A stretch of DNA of 56,945 nt from CAZLYK01 sp964563495 (GTDB taxonomy: Bacteria > Acidobacteriota > Blastocatellia > RBC074): NCBI GenBank assembly GCA_964563495.1, contig CAZLYK010000018.1:1-56945 (forward strand). Direction: 5' to 3'. The position numbers and the translations under genes are program-made. The notes under the pieces were generated by a model that did no database searches, was not told the origin of the DNA, and worked only from the letters and a program-made list of their open reading frames with translations. Positions 16,578 to 25,427 of the stretch are shown here, piece after piece. Numbering within the stretch: the stretch's first letter is position 1; each line of letters starts with the position of its first letter.

Positions 16578-17733
16578 CTTCATTGCCTGGGAGAGAAGAC
16601 GTCTCTACGGCTTCAATGATTCCACGCGCCGCAGAAGGGATCGACCACCCCTGAATCCTGAGCCGTGAGCGCTCCTGCATCCGCCTTCTCATTTCGTCAT
16701 TGTCCGCCAGCAGCCGCAAGGCTTCGACCATCTCGGCAATCGAAAATGATTCGAGGATGACGCCGTTTTGATCGTCGACCAGATCGATTGTCGCTCCGCA
16801 ATGACGGTGTGCAATGATCGCCAACCCACAGGCCATGGCTTCATTGATCACCAGGCCCCACGGTTCCTGAGCGGCGGGAAGAACCAGAACATCGGAGATC
16901 GCGTAGTAGAGCGGCAGTTCGGACGGAGCGACACCGCCGGCAAAGATTATTCGCGGATCTCCCGCCGCCTCCGCTTCCAGTGCTTCTCTTTCCTCACCCG
17001 CCCCGGCAATCACTACGGCCAATCTTTGATCGTTCAATTGCCGGGCCGCGGCGATGATCAGGTCGACATTCTTGCGCTTGACCAGCCGGCCGACGAAAAG
17101 AAAAACGACTTTGCCGCTCAACCCCAATTGAGAGCGTCGCGCCGTGACGTCTTCCTTTCGCTCGGCAATCGCACCGGCGAAATAATCATTATCGACAGCG
17201 AAACGGGCTTCGAACAACCGGCCCGGCCGCGCGCCGTAAGATTCCCAAAACCGGCGATTGGCCGTCCCGATCGTGATCAGCGCCGCCGCCCGCCTGGTCA
17301 CCACGCCCAGCCATAAATTTTTGACCAGACGTTTCAAACCATGAGCCAGATCGCTGTGAATGTTTGCATCGCCAATCACGGCAAAATAGGTGCGGGTGAG
17401 CATCGCCCAGCAGAGTAGGACCATCTGCGGCTTCAAAGTGTAGCCATAGCAGATGACGTAGTCCGGTCGCTGACGAATGAGAGCCTCGAGGAGCGCGAAA
17501 GCTCCTGCCAGCTGGCTGCTCAAATACTTTCGCAGCCCGGGAAACCGTTGATCGAGGACGATCGTGCCATGGGAGCGGCTCTGATCGAGTCCGGTCTCTG
17601 CCCACCCAACATCACGATTCCACGCGGAAGTATAACAGACCGTCAACTGCCAGCCTGATTCACGCCCGAGTATTTCGAAGAGCGGGTCGAAGTACGGGGC
17701 GGGAACATTGTTGAGCAGCAAAACCCGCTTCAT
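16561..17733 (-). CDS. family 4 glycosyltransferase
   Basis: A GT-B glycosyltransferase of 390 residues. It begins RVLLLNNVPAPYFDPLFE, has VVFLFVGRLVKRKNVDLII at the start of the donor domain and VLVLPAAQEPWGLVINEAM as the GT4 EX7E-type motif, followed by GLAIIAHRHCGATIDLV. The family is clear. The donor and acceptor are not. It heads a run of minus-strand genes that begins after a repeat-filled spacer of 263 bases, so it may open a second transcript of the glycan locus. The C-terminus is encoded by a repeat half-copy. Confidence 0.9.
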   Translation of the reverse strand: MKRVLLLNNVPAPYFDPLFEILGRESGWQLTVCYTSAWNRDVGWAETGLDQSRSHGTIVLDQRFPGLRKYLSSQLAGAFALLEALIRQRPDYVICYGYTLKPQMVLLCWAMLTRTYFAVIGDANIHSDLAHGLKRLVKNLWLGVVTRRAAALITIGTANRRFWESYGARPGRLFEARFAVDNDYFAGAIAERKEDVTARRSQLGLSGKVVFLFVGRLVKRKNVDLIIAAARQLNDQRLAVVIAGAGEEREALEAEAAGDPRIIFAGGVAPSELPLYYAISDVLVLPAAQEPWGLVINEAMACGLAIIAHRHCGATIDLVDDQNGVILESFSIAEMVEALRLLADNDEMRRRMQERSRLRIQGWSIPSAARGIIEAVETSSLPGNEENRHD

Positions 17734-17739
17734 CTATAA

Positions 17740-17990
17740 AATAGACAGGATCGACCTCACGTCGGGACAGTTTATCTTCCTAAGGTATAAAAATCGCCAA
17801 GACGCCAAGAAGCAAAGACGCCAAGGATGTCTGGGGTCAGACCGTCGGCCCCATATAAATTGAAGATTCTTCGCTTTGTTGATTCGGCGGTCTTGGCGAC
17901 CTTGGCGTCTTGGCGGTTAAATTTCCCGGCTAATTTCCCCAGCGCCATAAGTGTCCCGACATGAGCAGGATCGACAGGATTGTTGCAAAG
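17740..17990. repeat. composite spacer repeat: CAGGATT fragments around GCCAAGACGCC inverted repeat
   Basis: The spacer between two glycan genes is nearly all repeat. The outer layer is TAGACAGGATCGAC (17741) and GCAGGATCGACAGGATTG (near 17965). A next layer is GTCGGGAC (17761-17768) facing GTCCCGAC (17953-17960). The core holds AATCGCCAAGACGCCAAG (17792-) facing CTTGGCGTCTTGGCGGTT (near 17901-17918). A TCTGGGGTCAGACC motif lies between, at about 17830. The nesting suggests one repeat inserted in another. I see no gene in it. The short minus-strand frame at 17772-18002 consists of translated repeat. Confidence 0.8.
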
Positions 17991-17998
17991 ATGACACG

Positions 17999-19597
17999 TC
18001 AAATCATGACGATGCGCTGGTTCCTCTCATCGACCAGATAGAATGATCCCGAGACCGCGACGTTGACCGTCACCGCGCGATATCCCGGGATGACGATCCG
18101 GACGTTCTGACGCGCCCCGGCCGGCGCGTGCGCATAGAGCAGCCATTGGCGGTTTGGAGCGCTGCCTTTAACCAGTGCGAGGGAAAAGACAGGCAACGGC
18201 GTCCCCAACTCCCACGGACGTTGCGGGTCGAGCGAGGTGTCGAGCAAAAACCAGCGGTCATAACCTTGAAACTCTCTCGGAACGATCGCCTGGTATGGGT
18301 GCTGCTGCGCGCGATTCGCGACCAGCTCGCCGCGGCGCCAAAACTCGCTCAGCGTGGGGTTGCCATGGACTCGATCGACGGCTGCGACAATCGGTCGGAA
18401 ATATGGCTCCATCTGCGCCAGCGTATCCCGGTACCCGCGAAATTCGCGCACCACGCGCGGCCGCAGCAGCCACATGCCGAACTGCACCATCCCTCCATAG
18501 CGTTCAGGCGAGAAGCCCTGTCCCGCCCTGGCATAGGCCTGGCGCTTGTCGCTCTCGCCGGGTTCGTGCCCGTCCCAGGTCGAGATTTCAAACCAGAACC
18601 TGGGGTTCAGCTTGAGCGCCTCGTTCTGCATAAAGACCCAGTTCATGGCCTCGATCTGCGGGCTGTAGACGGTGTAATCGGTGATCGCACTCCAATTGAA
18701 GACGTAGAAAGACGGCGATCCGCCGTCCCATGCCAGAGGCCACGGATCGATCCGTCCTGAGGTATACAACGAATACTCCAACCAGCCCGGCCAGCGTGCA
18801 AAATGGGCCGGGCCAAACGCGTCATAGCCGATAAAGATCGCTTTATCCTTCCAGGCTTTGCTGCTCAATCCTTCGCGAATTCCTTTTTGCAGCGCGCGGT
18901 ATCGTTCGATCCAGCCGTCACCGACCACCTTGCGCTTGAATTCGTCATTGCGGCCACGGCCGTAGAGCCTGGCAAACCGGAAATCGTCTTCGGCTTTGGT
19001 CCATGGCAATTTCTGTTGCTCATTATTTGAGACCAGGAGAATCATCGGAGGATTGGGATACCACTCCTGCAGCTTCTTCATCATCCGGCTGGATCCCCAT
19101 TTCATCCCGACTTCCTGCCAGAGTTTGACCGGGCCAAAGGGCGAGACTTCGCGCCGCACCCGGCCGTCGCCTGTGACCACGTTCGGATTCTGATCGGCGG
19201 GCAGATTGAGATATTCGTCGGTCGTCGAAAGCGGTATCTCCCACTGTGTGCTGACCAATGAGATTGGCAGTTTTAACTGCGCCGCCCGCTTGATCGCCGC
19301 TTCATAATAACCGAGCCATCGCGGATCTTCGGGATGAGCATAGACATTCGGCATGAGAAACCAGGGGAGCAGGTGATGCCCCTGATCGATCAGCTTCATT
19401 TGATAACCGGGACTGAAGCCGTCCTTCTCCTCTCCCAGGTTCCAATGCGCCGCATATGGTAATGGCCGCTCGAGGTCGATGCTGACCGCCTTGACGTACC
19501 CGGCGCCGACACCGTCGTTCGCCCTCAAAAAAGGCCGCGCCGCCAACAGATAGGCGAGAGCTGATGCGATAGCTAATATGATGATCGATTTTTTCAT
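17999..19597 (-). CDS. secreted protein of unknown function, possibly TIM-barrel glycoside-hydrolase-like
   Basis: A protein of about 532 residues with an N-terminal signal sequence or anchor (KKSIIILAIASALAYLLA), so it should act outside the cytoplasm. The middle is rich in Trp and aromatic residues and resembles a glycoside-hydrolase barrel by its pattern (STQWEIPLSTTDEYLNLP, ILLVSNNEQQKLPW, KAIFIGYDAFGPAHFARWPG, NPRFWFEISTWDGHEPG), with acidic residues at strand ends that could be catalytic. The last 100 residues look like a small beta domain. I cannot name a family. The start is ATG 19597 with GGTGA five bases upstream; GTG 19606 directly after the previous stop is the alternative. It is placed at the end of the long glycosyltransferase run, which suggests processing or binding of the polymer. 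Confidence 0.6.
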   Translation of the reverse strand: MKKSIIILAIASALAYLLAARPFLRANDGVGAGYVKAVSIDLERPLPYAAHWNLGEEKDGFSPGYQMKLIDQGHHLLPWFLMPNVYAHPEDPRWLGYYEAAIKRAAQLKLPISLVSTQWEIPLSTTDEYLNLPADQNPNVVTGDGRVRREVSPFGPVKLWQEVGMKWGSSRMMKKLQEWYPNPPMILLVSNNEQQKLPWTKAEDDFRFARLYGRGRNDEFKRKVVGDGWIERYRALQKGIREGLSSKAWKDKAIFIGYDAFGPAHFARWPGWLEYSLYTSGRIDPWPLAWDGGSPSFYVFNWSAITDYTVYSPQIEAMNWVFMQNEALKLNPRFWFEISTWDGHEPGESDKRQAYARAGQGFSPERYGGMVQFGMWLLRPRVVREFRGYRDTLAQMEPYFRPIVAAVDRVHGNPTLSEFWRRGELVANRAQQHPYQAIVPREFQGYDRWFLLDTSLDPQRPWELGTPLPVFSLALVKGSAPNRQWLLYAHAPAGARQNVRIVIPGYRAVTVNVAVSGSFYLVDERNQRIVMI

Positions 19598-19606
19598 AAT
19601 CTTCAC

Positions 19607-20590
19607 CTATTGATCGGTGAATGGAGGACCGAACGATCCATCCAGACCGCGACCCCGCAAGACCGGTAGATAAGCCGAGAGCAGTCGTTTGCAGAATCGC
19701 ACGTATTCTCTCATGAGGCCCCGGTTGAAAGTCAAAATCCCGCGCACGGCCAAAACCATCAACGAGAGTAGGGCATAGCCCCAGGCGTCCATGCGCTTGC
19801 CGATCTTGCACAGGTAATAGACCGAGTTGCGCTTGAGCAAAAAGCTGACCAATCCGGTCATCTGATAACCATCCAGTTTCTGCCGGTGAATAACACTATC
19901 GATCGGCAGGTATTGCACCCGCCAACCGTGGCTGTGAGCGCGATAATCCATTTCGGCGTCCTCGATATACATGAAGATATTTTCGTCGAACAGCCCGATC
20001 TGGCGCAGGCAATCAAGGCGAATCAGGAGGCAGACGCCGTTGAGGACTTTTGCTTCAACCACCTGATTGCCGGAAAACTCCAGGGATTTCGGATCGATCC
20101 GGTAACGCACCCAGTTGACTATGTTTTGCCGCAGCCCGGGAGGGAAGAGCACGGTATTCTGCACGATGCCGGCTTCGCGCAGGAAGACCCGCGGTCCGGC
20201 AATCCCCACTTCCGGGTGAGCCTCGGCATAGGCGACCATCTCGCCCAGAAACCCCGGATTGGCGACGACCGTGTCGGGGTTGAGGATCAGCACATAGTCG
20301 CCGCCGTCTTTGATGGCTCGCTCGATTCCACGGTTATTTCCACCGGTATATCCAAGGTTTCCGCCCGTTTGAATAAAGATCGAGCCGTGGAAGTCGCGCC
20401 CCACCATCTCCTCAACCCCGTCTTGCGAATCGTTATCGACGACGATTACCCGATAATTCGGGTAGACCAGTGAGCGCAATGAGCTCAGGCACTGGCGCGT
20501 CACCTCGCGCATCTTGTAGTTCAGGATGATGATGTCAACGAGCGGGTATTCGGACACTTTTGAACAGATCAAAGGCTGAAATCCTGTCAA
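19607..20590 (-). CDS. family 2 glycosyltransferase (rhamnosyltransferase-like)
   Basis: A GT-A transferase of up to 327 residues: VDIIILNYKMREVTRQCL, VVDNDSQDGVEEMV, NLGYTGGNNRGIERA, LILNPDTVV and the acceptor-side motif GLFDENIFMYIEDAEMDYR. This set is typical of WsaF/RfbN-like enzymes that extend O-antigen chains. The start is uncertain. The frame opens at TTG 20590, inside a CAGGATT half-repeat and overlapping the upstream stop as TTGA. A GTG at 20557 just before the conserved core is possible. The C-terminal 60 residues contain a hydrophobic, probably membrane-associated segment. The downstream gene begins immediately after its stop. Confidence 0.88.
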   Translation of the reverse strand: MTGFQPLICSKVSEYPLVDIIILNYKMREVTRQCLSSLRSLVYPNYRVIVVDNDSQDGVEEMVGRDFHGSIFIQTGGNLGYTGGNNRGIERAIKDGGDYVLILNPDTVVANPGFLGEMVAYAEAHPEVGIAGPRVFLREAGIVQNTVLFPPGLRQNIVNWVRYRIDPKSLEFSGNQVVEAKVLNGVCLLIRLDCLRQIGLFDENIFMYIEDAEMDYRAHSHGWRVQYLPIDSVIHRQKLDGYQMTGLVSFLLKRNSVYYLCKIGKRMDAWGYALLSLMVLAVRGILTFNRGLMREYVRFCKRLLSAYLPVLRGRGLDGSFGPPFTDQ

Positions 20591-20600
20591 TCCTGTCTAT
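20579..20600. repeat. CAGGATT half-element at a gene junction
   Basis: On the minus strand ATAGACAGGATTGACAGG forms the exact junction of two glycosyltransferase genes. It supplies His-Arg-Gln-Asp and TGA to the upstream gene. It also contains the overlapping TTG that opens the downstream frame, with an AGGA core eight bases before it. Confidence 0.75.
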
Positions 20601-21516
20601 GATAATCGCGCCGGTCGAGCCTCTCGCCGTACCTGCCGAAGAGCGCTTTGGGGACGACGATGCACAACGCGCCAAGAGACTCAGCCAGGCCGAAAAACGC
20701 CAGCTTGGCCGCCGCCGCCGGATCGCGCCGGATCCAGCGGCCGGCCGTCTTGAATTTCGCCAGCGGCAGAGCGACGACCGAAAGCGCGACCACGCGCAGT
20801 CGTGGGTGTTTGACCGGATATCTTTTCCAGGCCAGATATCCGTATCGCAGTCCCATGAGCATAACGTACTCCCAGTGTTTCAACTTTTTGAAGATTGCCC
20901 GGAGCGTCAAAGGGCGCTGGGGATGGATCACGATCGCTTCCGGTTGCCAGGCGATCGGCCCGATTTGCTGTGCCCTCGCCGCCAGCTCGGTGTCTTCGTA
21001 TGCAGGATAAGGGAAGGTTTCATCGAATCCGCCGATCTGCAATAGAACGTCGCGGCGATAGGCGCAATTGCACGTCAGAAAGACCCCGCCGTCTTTATTA
21101 CTGGGGCCTTCACCGAGCGGGTCGAACTCGCCCTCGTTGTCGGCGAAGACCTTCCCTTCGACGGCTATCGCGTGTGGATTGGCGGCAAACGCCTCGGATA
21201 GCTTGGTCAGCCAGGCGCGATCGGGAAGCGTATCGCTGTCGGTCATCGCCACCAATTGGCCGCGTGCGTGGCGGATTCCCAGATTGCGAGCCGCCGCAGG
21301 TCCTTTCGGTGCTTGCCGGTAAAGCCTGATCTCCAGCCCCAGCGCGCGCGCCTCTTCGATGACTCGGTCCGCCGGTTCATCCGAACCATCATCGCAGACA
21401 ACGACCTCGAACTCTTCGCGCGGAAAATCCTGGTTCGCCAAAGCGCCCAAACATAAACGCAGATCCTGATTACGGTTGCGCGTTGGGATGATGACTGAAA
21501 AATGGAGCGAGCTCAT
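20587..21516 (-). CDS. family 2 glycosyltransferase
   Basis: A GT-A transferase of 309 residues: FSVIIPTRNRNQDLRLCL, VVVCDDGSDEPADRVI, KGPAAARNLGIRHARG and VAMTDSDTLPDRAWL, in which TDSD is the metal-binding Asp motif. Then come a conserved CNCAYRRDVLLQIGGFDE acceptor loop and EDTELAARAQ. The C-terminal third is basic and amphipathic (RYPVKHPRLRVVALSVVALP), probably a membrane-binding tail. Its start overlaps the previous stop by one base (ATGA). Its stop lies in a CAGGATT half-copy. The sugar specificity is unknown. Confidence 0.9.
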   Translation of the reverse strand: MSSLHFSVIIPTRNRNQDLRLCLGALANQDFPREEFEVVVCDDGSDEPADRVIEEARALGLEIRLYRQAPKGPAAARNLGIRHARGQLVAMTDSDTLPDRAWLTKLSEAFAANPHAIAVEGKVFADNEGEFDPLGEGPSNKDGGVFLTCNCAYRRDVLLQIGGFDETFPYPAYEDTELAARAQQIGPIAWQPEAIVIHPQRPLTLRAIFKKLKHWEYVMLMGLRYGYLAWKRYPVKHPRLRVVALSVVALPLAKFKTAGRWIRRDPAAAAKLAFFGLAESLGALCIVVPKALFGRYGERLDRRDYHRQD

Positions 21517-22442
21517 CAGATCATTGTCTTGTCGCGCAGCGCCCGTTCACGGCGCCACTTGTCCCACAGCCTGCCCGCGCTGCTCAATAGATCGAGTTGC
21601 GTCCGCAGCAGATCCCAGGCGCGAGCCGGACTGAAATTAGCCAGCAGCTCTTTGCCTTTCGTGCCCAGAGTCACCAGGTAAAGACGCAGGTTGCCGAGCA
21701 GCGTCTTTCGCGGATCCGTCAGGTTGTAAATGAATTGACTGCGGTTGCAGCGATAATCTCGCTCGCGTTCGATCTCGGGATTGGCGCGCCAACTGCCGCC
21801 GCGATAATGATGGATGCGGCTGCGCGGCGCGAGGGCGATTTTGTAGCCGGCGCAGGCGGCGCGACGACAAAAATCTATCTCTTCATAAAAGGCAAAGTAG
21901 ATCGGATCGAGCAGCCCCACTTTCTCGTAGACCTCGCGCTTGGCCGCCAGGCACGCCCCCTCGACCCATTCGACCGGTATCCACGACCGCGCCGTTTCCG
22001 GATCTTTCAGCTCGTCCAGATGCCCGGATAGGGCCGACTCGGTCCAGCTGTTAAAACCGCTCTGGCGATACTTCAACTGGACTGCGCCGAGAATACCTAT
22101 CCTCAAATCGCTCTCGCCGACGGCGATCAGGTTGGAGAGCCAGTCCGGTTCGACTTCGGTGTCCGGGTTGAGCAAGACAATGTATTCCGCCCCATCGGCT
22201 AAAGCCTCGCGAATTCCGGCATTATTGCCTTCGGAAAATCCCAGATTGGTTCGATTGGCGATCAGGCGAATTTGTGGAAACCGTCTGCCGACGAGCTCAA
22301 CGCTGCCGTCGGTCGAAGCATTGTCGACGAGCAGGATCCGGTAATTGTCATAGCTGGTCGAGCCGAGCGATCCGAGGCAGTTCTCCAACCATCGGTCGCC
22401 GTTGAAGTTTAGTATGACGATGTAGACGAGCGGTTGTGACAT
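21516..22442 (-). CDS. family 2 glycosyltransferase (rhamnosyltransferase-like)
   Basis: A GT-A transferase of about 308 residues with VYIVILNFNGDRWLENCL, LLVDNASTDGSVELV, NLGFSEGNNAGIREAL, IVLLNPDTEVEPDWL and GLLDPIYFAFYEEIDFCRR. It is close in pattern to the transferase at 19607. I chose ATG 22442 because the conserved core follows directly. The frame remains open to 22496, but that part is encoded by an 18-base-arm hairpin and is not protein-like. It overlaps the downstream gene by one base. Confidence 0.9.
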   Translation of the reverse strand: MSQPLVYIVILNFNGDRWLENCLGSLGSTSYDNYRILLVDNASTDGSVELVGRRFPQIRLIANRTNLGFSEGNNAGIREALADGAEYIVLLNPDTEVEPDWLSNLIAVGESDLRIGILGAVQLKYRQSGFNSWTESALSGHLDELKDPETARSWIPVEWVEGACLAAKREVYEKVGLLDPIYFAFYEEIDFCRRAACAGYKIALAPRSRIHHYRGGSWRANPEIERERDYRCNRSQFIYNLTDPRKTLLGNLRLYLVTLGTKGKELLANFSPARAWDLLRTQLDLLSSAGRLWDKWRRERALRDKTMI

Positions 22443-22462
22443 CCAACAACAAACAGATGGGA

Positions 22463-22510
22463 GACTGGGAGACGGGGTGATTGAATTATCAGTCACCCCG
22501 TCTCCCAGTC
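22463..22510. repeat. hairpin in glycosyltransferase spacer
   Basis: GACTGGGAGACGGGGTGA (22463-22480) is exactly complementary to TCACCCCGTCTCCCAGTC (22493-22510), with a 12-base loop. It lies between two minus-strand glycosyltransferase genes, 20 bases before the start of the downstream one. It could act as an attenuator or processing site. It is unrelated to the CAGGATT family. Confidence 0.85.
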
Positions 22511-22540
22511 AGCTTGCCACCAATAACTGAACCATTACTT

Positions 22541-23638
22541 TCAGGCCGTCGATGAGCTGGGGTTGGCGAGCAGCTTCTCGAGCGAATCGACGGCGCGGTC
22601 CCAGGTGAACTTCTGGATTTCCCCGTGGCCGGCTCTGGCCAGGCGCACCCTCAGATCGTCATCACTCAGGACCTCGATTAGTCTCTCGGCCAGTCTCTCC
22701 GGGCTCCTGATCGGGGCCAGCAGTGCATCTTCGCCGTCGATCGCAAACTCGAAGACGCCGCCGTTGGCGGTCGCCACCAGGGCACAGCCGCAAGCCATCG
22801 CTTCGGCCGCCGGCAGTCCCCACCCTTCGATCCAACTAGGATGAAGGAAGACACGGCAGGAATTGTATATCTCCACCAGCTCTGGCTGAGAGGGAAGCCG
22901 GATATATTCAACCCAGGCCGGGATCTCGATGCCGCGAGGTGTCGTCCCGAAGAGCACGGCTTGCAGCCCGGGGATTCGCGCTCTTGCCAGCTCGAGCGCT
23001 TTCAGACCGTCTCGCGTACCCTTGATCTCGCTCGGATGTGAAAGCATGCCGACGCGCGGGCGATCTCGCTCTCTCAACGGTTTGGTGATCCTGAAATGCG
23101 CCAAATCCAACCCTATCGGAATGTAGCTTACCCGCCCGGCCTGATCGAATTTTCTCGCCAGCTCAAGTAACCATCGTGAGATGGCGATCTTGTCAAGCGG
23201 CAGGCGCAAGCTTCGATTGACTTCTTCCTGCTCGCCGTGCCAGGTTTCATAGGACTGGATGAGATAGAACTTTCGCCCTTTCCGGCCGGAGTAGCCGGCT
23301 ACGGGAAAAGAGGTTTGAAAGGCCGTCGCGACAATCGCATCGGCGTCGGGGATAAACCGCTCGCGCAGATCCGGCGTCAGCGACAACCGCACACCCGGGT
23401 CAATCTCGAACCACGGAACGAGCGGTCTGTGCTTGAGCCGTAACTTATATTTCCAGAGGCGGCTCTTGACGATTTGCACCGGGTCATTCCCCGCCGGCGC
23501 AACTCCCGGAATATTTCTTGGATGGATTACCGTGACCGAATGCCCGCGCGATTGCAGGCGATTGGCGTACTCATAAACCACCTTGAACCCGCCCGATGGA
23601 CTTTCAAGGTACATTGGCAGAACGAAAGTTAGTCTCAC
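22541..23638 (-). CDS. family 4 glycosyltransferase
   Basis: A GT-B transferase of about 365 residues. The N-terminal half has TFVLPMYLESPSGGFKVVYE and GHSVTVIHPRN. The donor half has VFLHPSWIEGWGLPAAEAM, the EX7E-type motif, then GCALVATANGGVFEFAIDG. The start is GTG 23638, overlapping the preceding TGA as GTGA. Another GTG two codons earlier is also possible. It ends 31 bases before the hairpin at 22463-22510. The substrate is not predictable. Confidence 0.9.
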   Translation of the reverse strand: MRLTFVLPMYLESPSGGFKVVYEYANRLQSRGHSVTVIHPRNIPGVAPAGNDPVQIVKSRLWKYKLRLKHRPLVPWFEIDPGVRLSLTPDLRERFIPDADAIVATAFQTSFPVAGYSGRKGRKFYLIQSYETWHGEQEEVNRSLRLPLDKIAISRWLLELARKFDQAGRVSYIPIGLDLAHFRITKPLRERDRPRVGMLSHPSEIKGTRDGLKALELARARIPGLQAVLFGTTPRGIEIPAWVEYIRLPSQPELVEIYNSCRVFLHPSWIEGWGLPAAEAMACGCALVATANGGVFEFAIDGEDALLAPIRSPERLAERLIEVLSDDDLRVRLARAGHGEIQKFTWDRAVDSLEKLLANPSSSTA

Positions 23639-24534
23639 GACCACCGTTTGAGCAGTGTCGCCGCGATCATCCAGCGGAAGACCCTTGGATGGCGGCTGAA
23701 GCTCAGGGCTTTAAGATATCGACGCAGGCATTGATTGAGATCGCCGCGCCGTTTCCAGGCAAATCCGGCTCTGATCTGTAGTCGAGCAAAGAGCCGGTTG
23801 CGATCGACGCGACACTCCTCCCACATGCCCGGAAAGAGTTTTTCAACCTCCTCGATCGCCGCCAATGAGAGATTCAACCCCCGGTCGATATCGCTGCCGT
23901 CACCCATCAGGTTGCCTTCGCGTATTCGGTAATAGGCGAGGGGCTCGGGCAGACCTGCCATCGGGAACGACCTGGCGATTCTCATCCAGTATTCGTAATC
24001 CTCGACCGCAATCAACTCGCGTTTTTCGTTGAGCAAGCCGACCCGATCGACGCATTCACGGCGAATCACGACCGTCGAGTTGGGAATGTAATCGCCGAAC
24101 AATAACCGGCAGAAGCTCGGATCTTCCGTGTAACCGATCTTGCTTTGAATCACCTTCTCGCCCTTCTCTTCGCTGAACATGAGCGCCTCGCCGAAGAGCA
24201 GGCCGATTTTCGGATTTTTCTCGAGGAAGGCCGCCTGTTTTTCCAGCTTGCCGGGCATCCATAGATCGTCACTGTCGAGAAAAGCCAGATAATCGCCGGA
24301 TGAATTTTTGATCGCCGCATTTCTGGCCGAAGCCGGACCGCCATTCGGTTTGCTCAAGACCTTGATCCGCGGTTCGAAGCTTCTCAGGATCTGCAGCGTC
24401 CGATCGGTCGAGCCGTCGTCGACGACAATCACTTCATAACTTTGATCGGTTTGAGAAAAGACGCTCTCGATCGTCTGAGCGAGATATTTTTCAGCGTTGT
24501 ATGCCGGAATGATCACGCTGAACCTAGGGTTCAC
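23635..24534 (-). CDS. family 2 glycosyltransferase
   Basis: A GT-A transferase of 299 residues: FSVIIPAYNAEKYLAQTI, VVDDGSTDRTLQIL, GGPASARNAAIKNSSGDY, LDSDDLWMPGKL with the metal-binding SDD, and a later AVEDYEYWMRIAR in which the ED pair probably provides the base. It begins with GTG 24534 inside the end of the upstream gene (11-base overlap), and its own end overlaps the next gene by four bases. This is a tightly packed, translationally coupled block. Confidence 0.9.
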   Translation of the reverse strand: MNPRFSVIIPAYNAEKYLAQTIESVFSQTDQSYEVIVVDDGSTDRTLQILRSFEPRIKVLSKPNGGPASARNAAIKNSSGDYLAFLDSDDLWMPGKLEKQAAFLEKNPKIGLLFGEALMFSEEKGEKVIQSKIGYTEDPSFCRLLFGDYIPNSTVVIRRECVDRVGLLNEKRELIAVEDYEYWMRIARSFPMAGLPEPLAYYRIREGNLMGDGSDIDRGLNLSLAAIEEVEKLFPGMWEECRVDRNRLFARLQIRAGFAWKRRGDLNQCLRRYLKALSFSRHPRVFRWMIAATLLKRWS

Positions 24535-25405
24535 GCCGTTGACCTCTCGTATAGCCCCACAAGAATGCCGGCTGTCTCAAATAGTCGAGGAGCGAAAAAT
24601 AGAGGGTTCGCTTGAGATCGTATCTTCTCGCATAATTGCGCAATTGCCGCGCGACGAATCTGACGCTGACCGCTCTTCTGAGCAGCATCCTGATCGGATG
24701 ATCGATCCGGCGATCGGGCCAGATCTTGCTGATCATCTGCGCACCCTGGCCGTAGTTGGCCAAGGTCTTGAGCAAACTGCCGATCGATTGTCGATGGTGG
24801 TGGAGGACGACGGCGGTTTCGACAAAGTTGAACCGGTAACCAAGCCTTCTGATCCTGAAGCATAACTCCGCCTCTTCGCCACCGGGTTTGCGGAAGCTCT
24901 CATCGAAGAGGCCCGCTCGGATCAGAACCTCGCGTCTGAAACACGCGTTGGCGGTGATCAGGTAAGGAATCTCGCCGTTCCTGTCGAGTTGCGGATCGAG
25001 CAACCTGATCGAATCGATGTATTCGCCGGTCAAACTTCCGTCCGCGCTCCTGACGATGCCGCCGGAGCCGGCGGTCTGCCAACTGTCGAAACCGCGGATC
25101 AGGTTGAAGAGCCAGTCTCGATCGGGTAAACAGTCGCTGTCGGTGAAGGCGACAAATTCGCAGTGGGCGAAGATCACCCCCATGTTTCTGGCCGAGGCCG
25201 GACCGCCATTGTCCTTCGGCAGATGGACGATGCGACTGCCGAAGGACCTTAAGACCTCGGCGGTCAGATCGGTCGATCCGTCATTGACGACGATGATCTC
25301 GAAGGGAGGAAGCGATTGCTGCAGCAATCGCTCGATCGCCTGACCGATGGTTCTCGCTCCATTGTAGACCGGGACGACCACCGAGATTTTTGGTTGCTCT
25401 TCCAA
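24524..25405 (-). CDS. family 2 glycosyltransferase
   Basis: A GT-A transferase of 293 residues: ISVVVPVYNGARTIGQAI, VVNDGSTDLTAEVL, GGPASARNMGVIFAH and AFTDSDCLPDRDWL, then NACFRREVLIRAGLFDE and GGEEAELCFRIRRLGY. It opens with TTG 25405, which falls at the edge of a CAGGATT half-copy whose AGGA core lies a few bases upstream and could serve as the ribosome binding site. The C-terminal 70 residues are basic and aromatic (RQLRNYARRYDLKRTLYF), probably membrane-associating. Confidence 0.9.
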   Translation of the reverse strand: MEEQPKISVVVPVYNGARTIGQAIERLLQQSLPPFEIIVVNDGSTDLTAEVLRSFGSRIVHLPKDNGGPASARNMGVIFAHCEFVAFTDSDCLPDRDWLFNLIRGFDSWQTAGSGGIVRSADGSLTGEYIDSIRLLDPQLDRNGEIPYLITANACFRREVLIRAGLFDESFRKPGGEEAELCFRIRRLGYRFNFVETAVVLHHHRQSIGSLLKTLANYGQGAQMISKIWPDRRIDHPIRMLLRRAVSVRFVARQLRNYARRYDLKRTLYFSLLDYLRQPAFLWGYTRGQRREP

Positions 25406-25427
25406 AATCCTGTTAACCCTGTCTATT
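25404..25427. repeat. CAGGATT half-element at a gene junction
   Basis: On the minus strand AATAGACAGGGTTAACAGG followed by ATTTTGG makes up the whole junction between two glycosyltransferase genes. The upstream gene ends in it with Asn-Arg-Gln-Gly and TAA. The downstream gene starts with the TTG at its edge. Confidence 0.75.

Noticed and set aside
17772..18002. Minus-strand frame of 76 codons between two glycan genes
   Set aside because: Most of it is translated GCCAAGACGCC repeat (FNRQDAKVAK-like). Such frames recur wherever the repeat occurs and show no independent gene signal.
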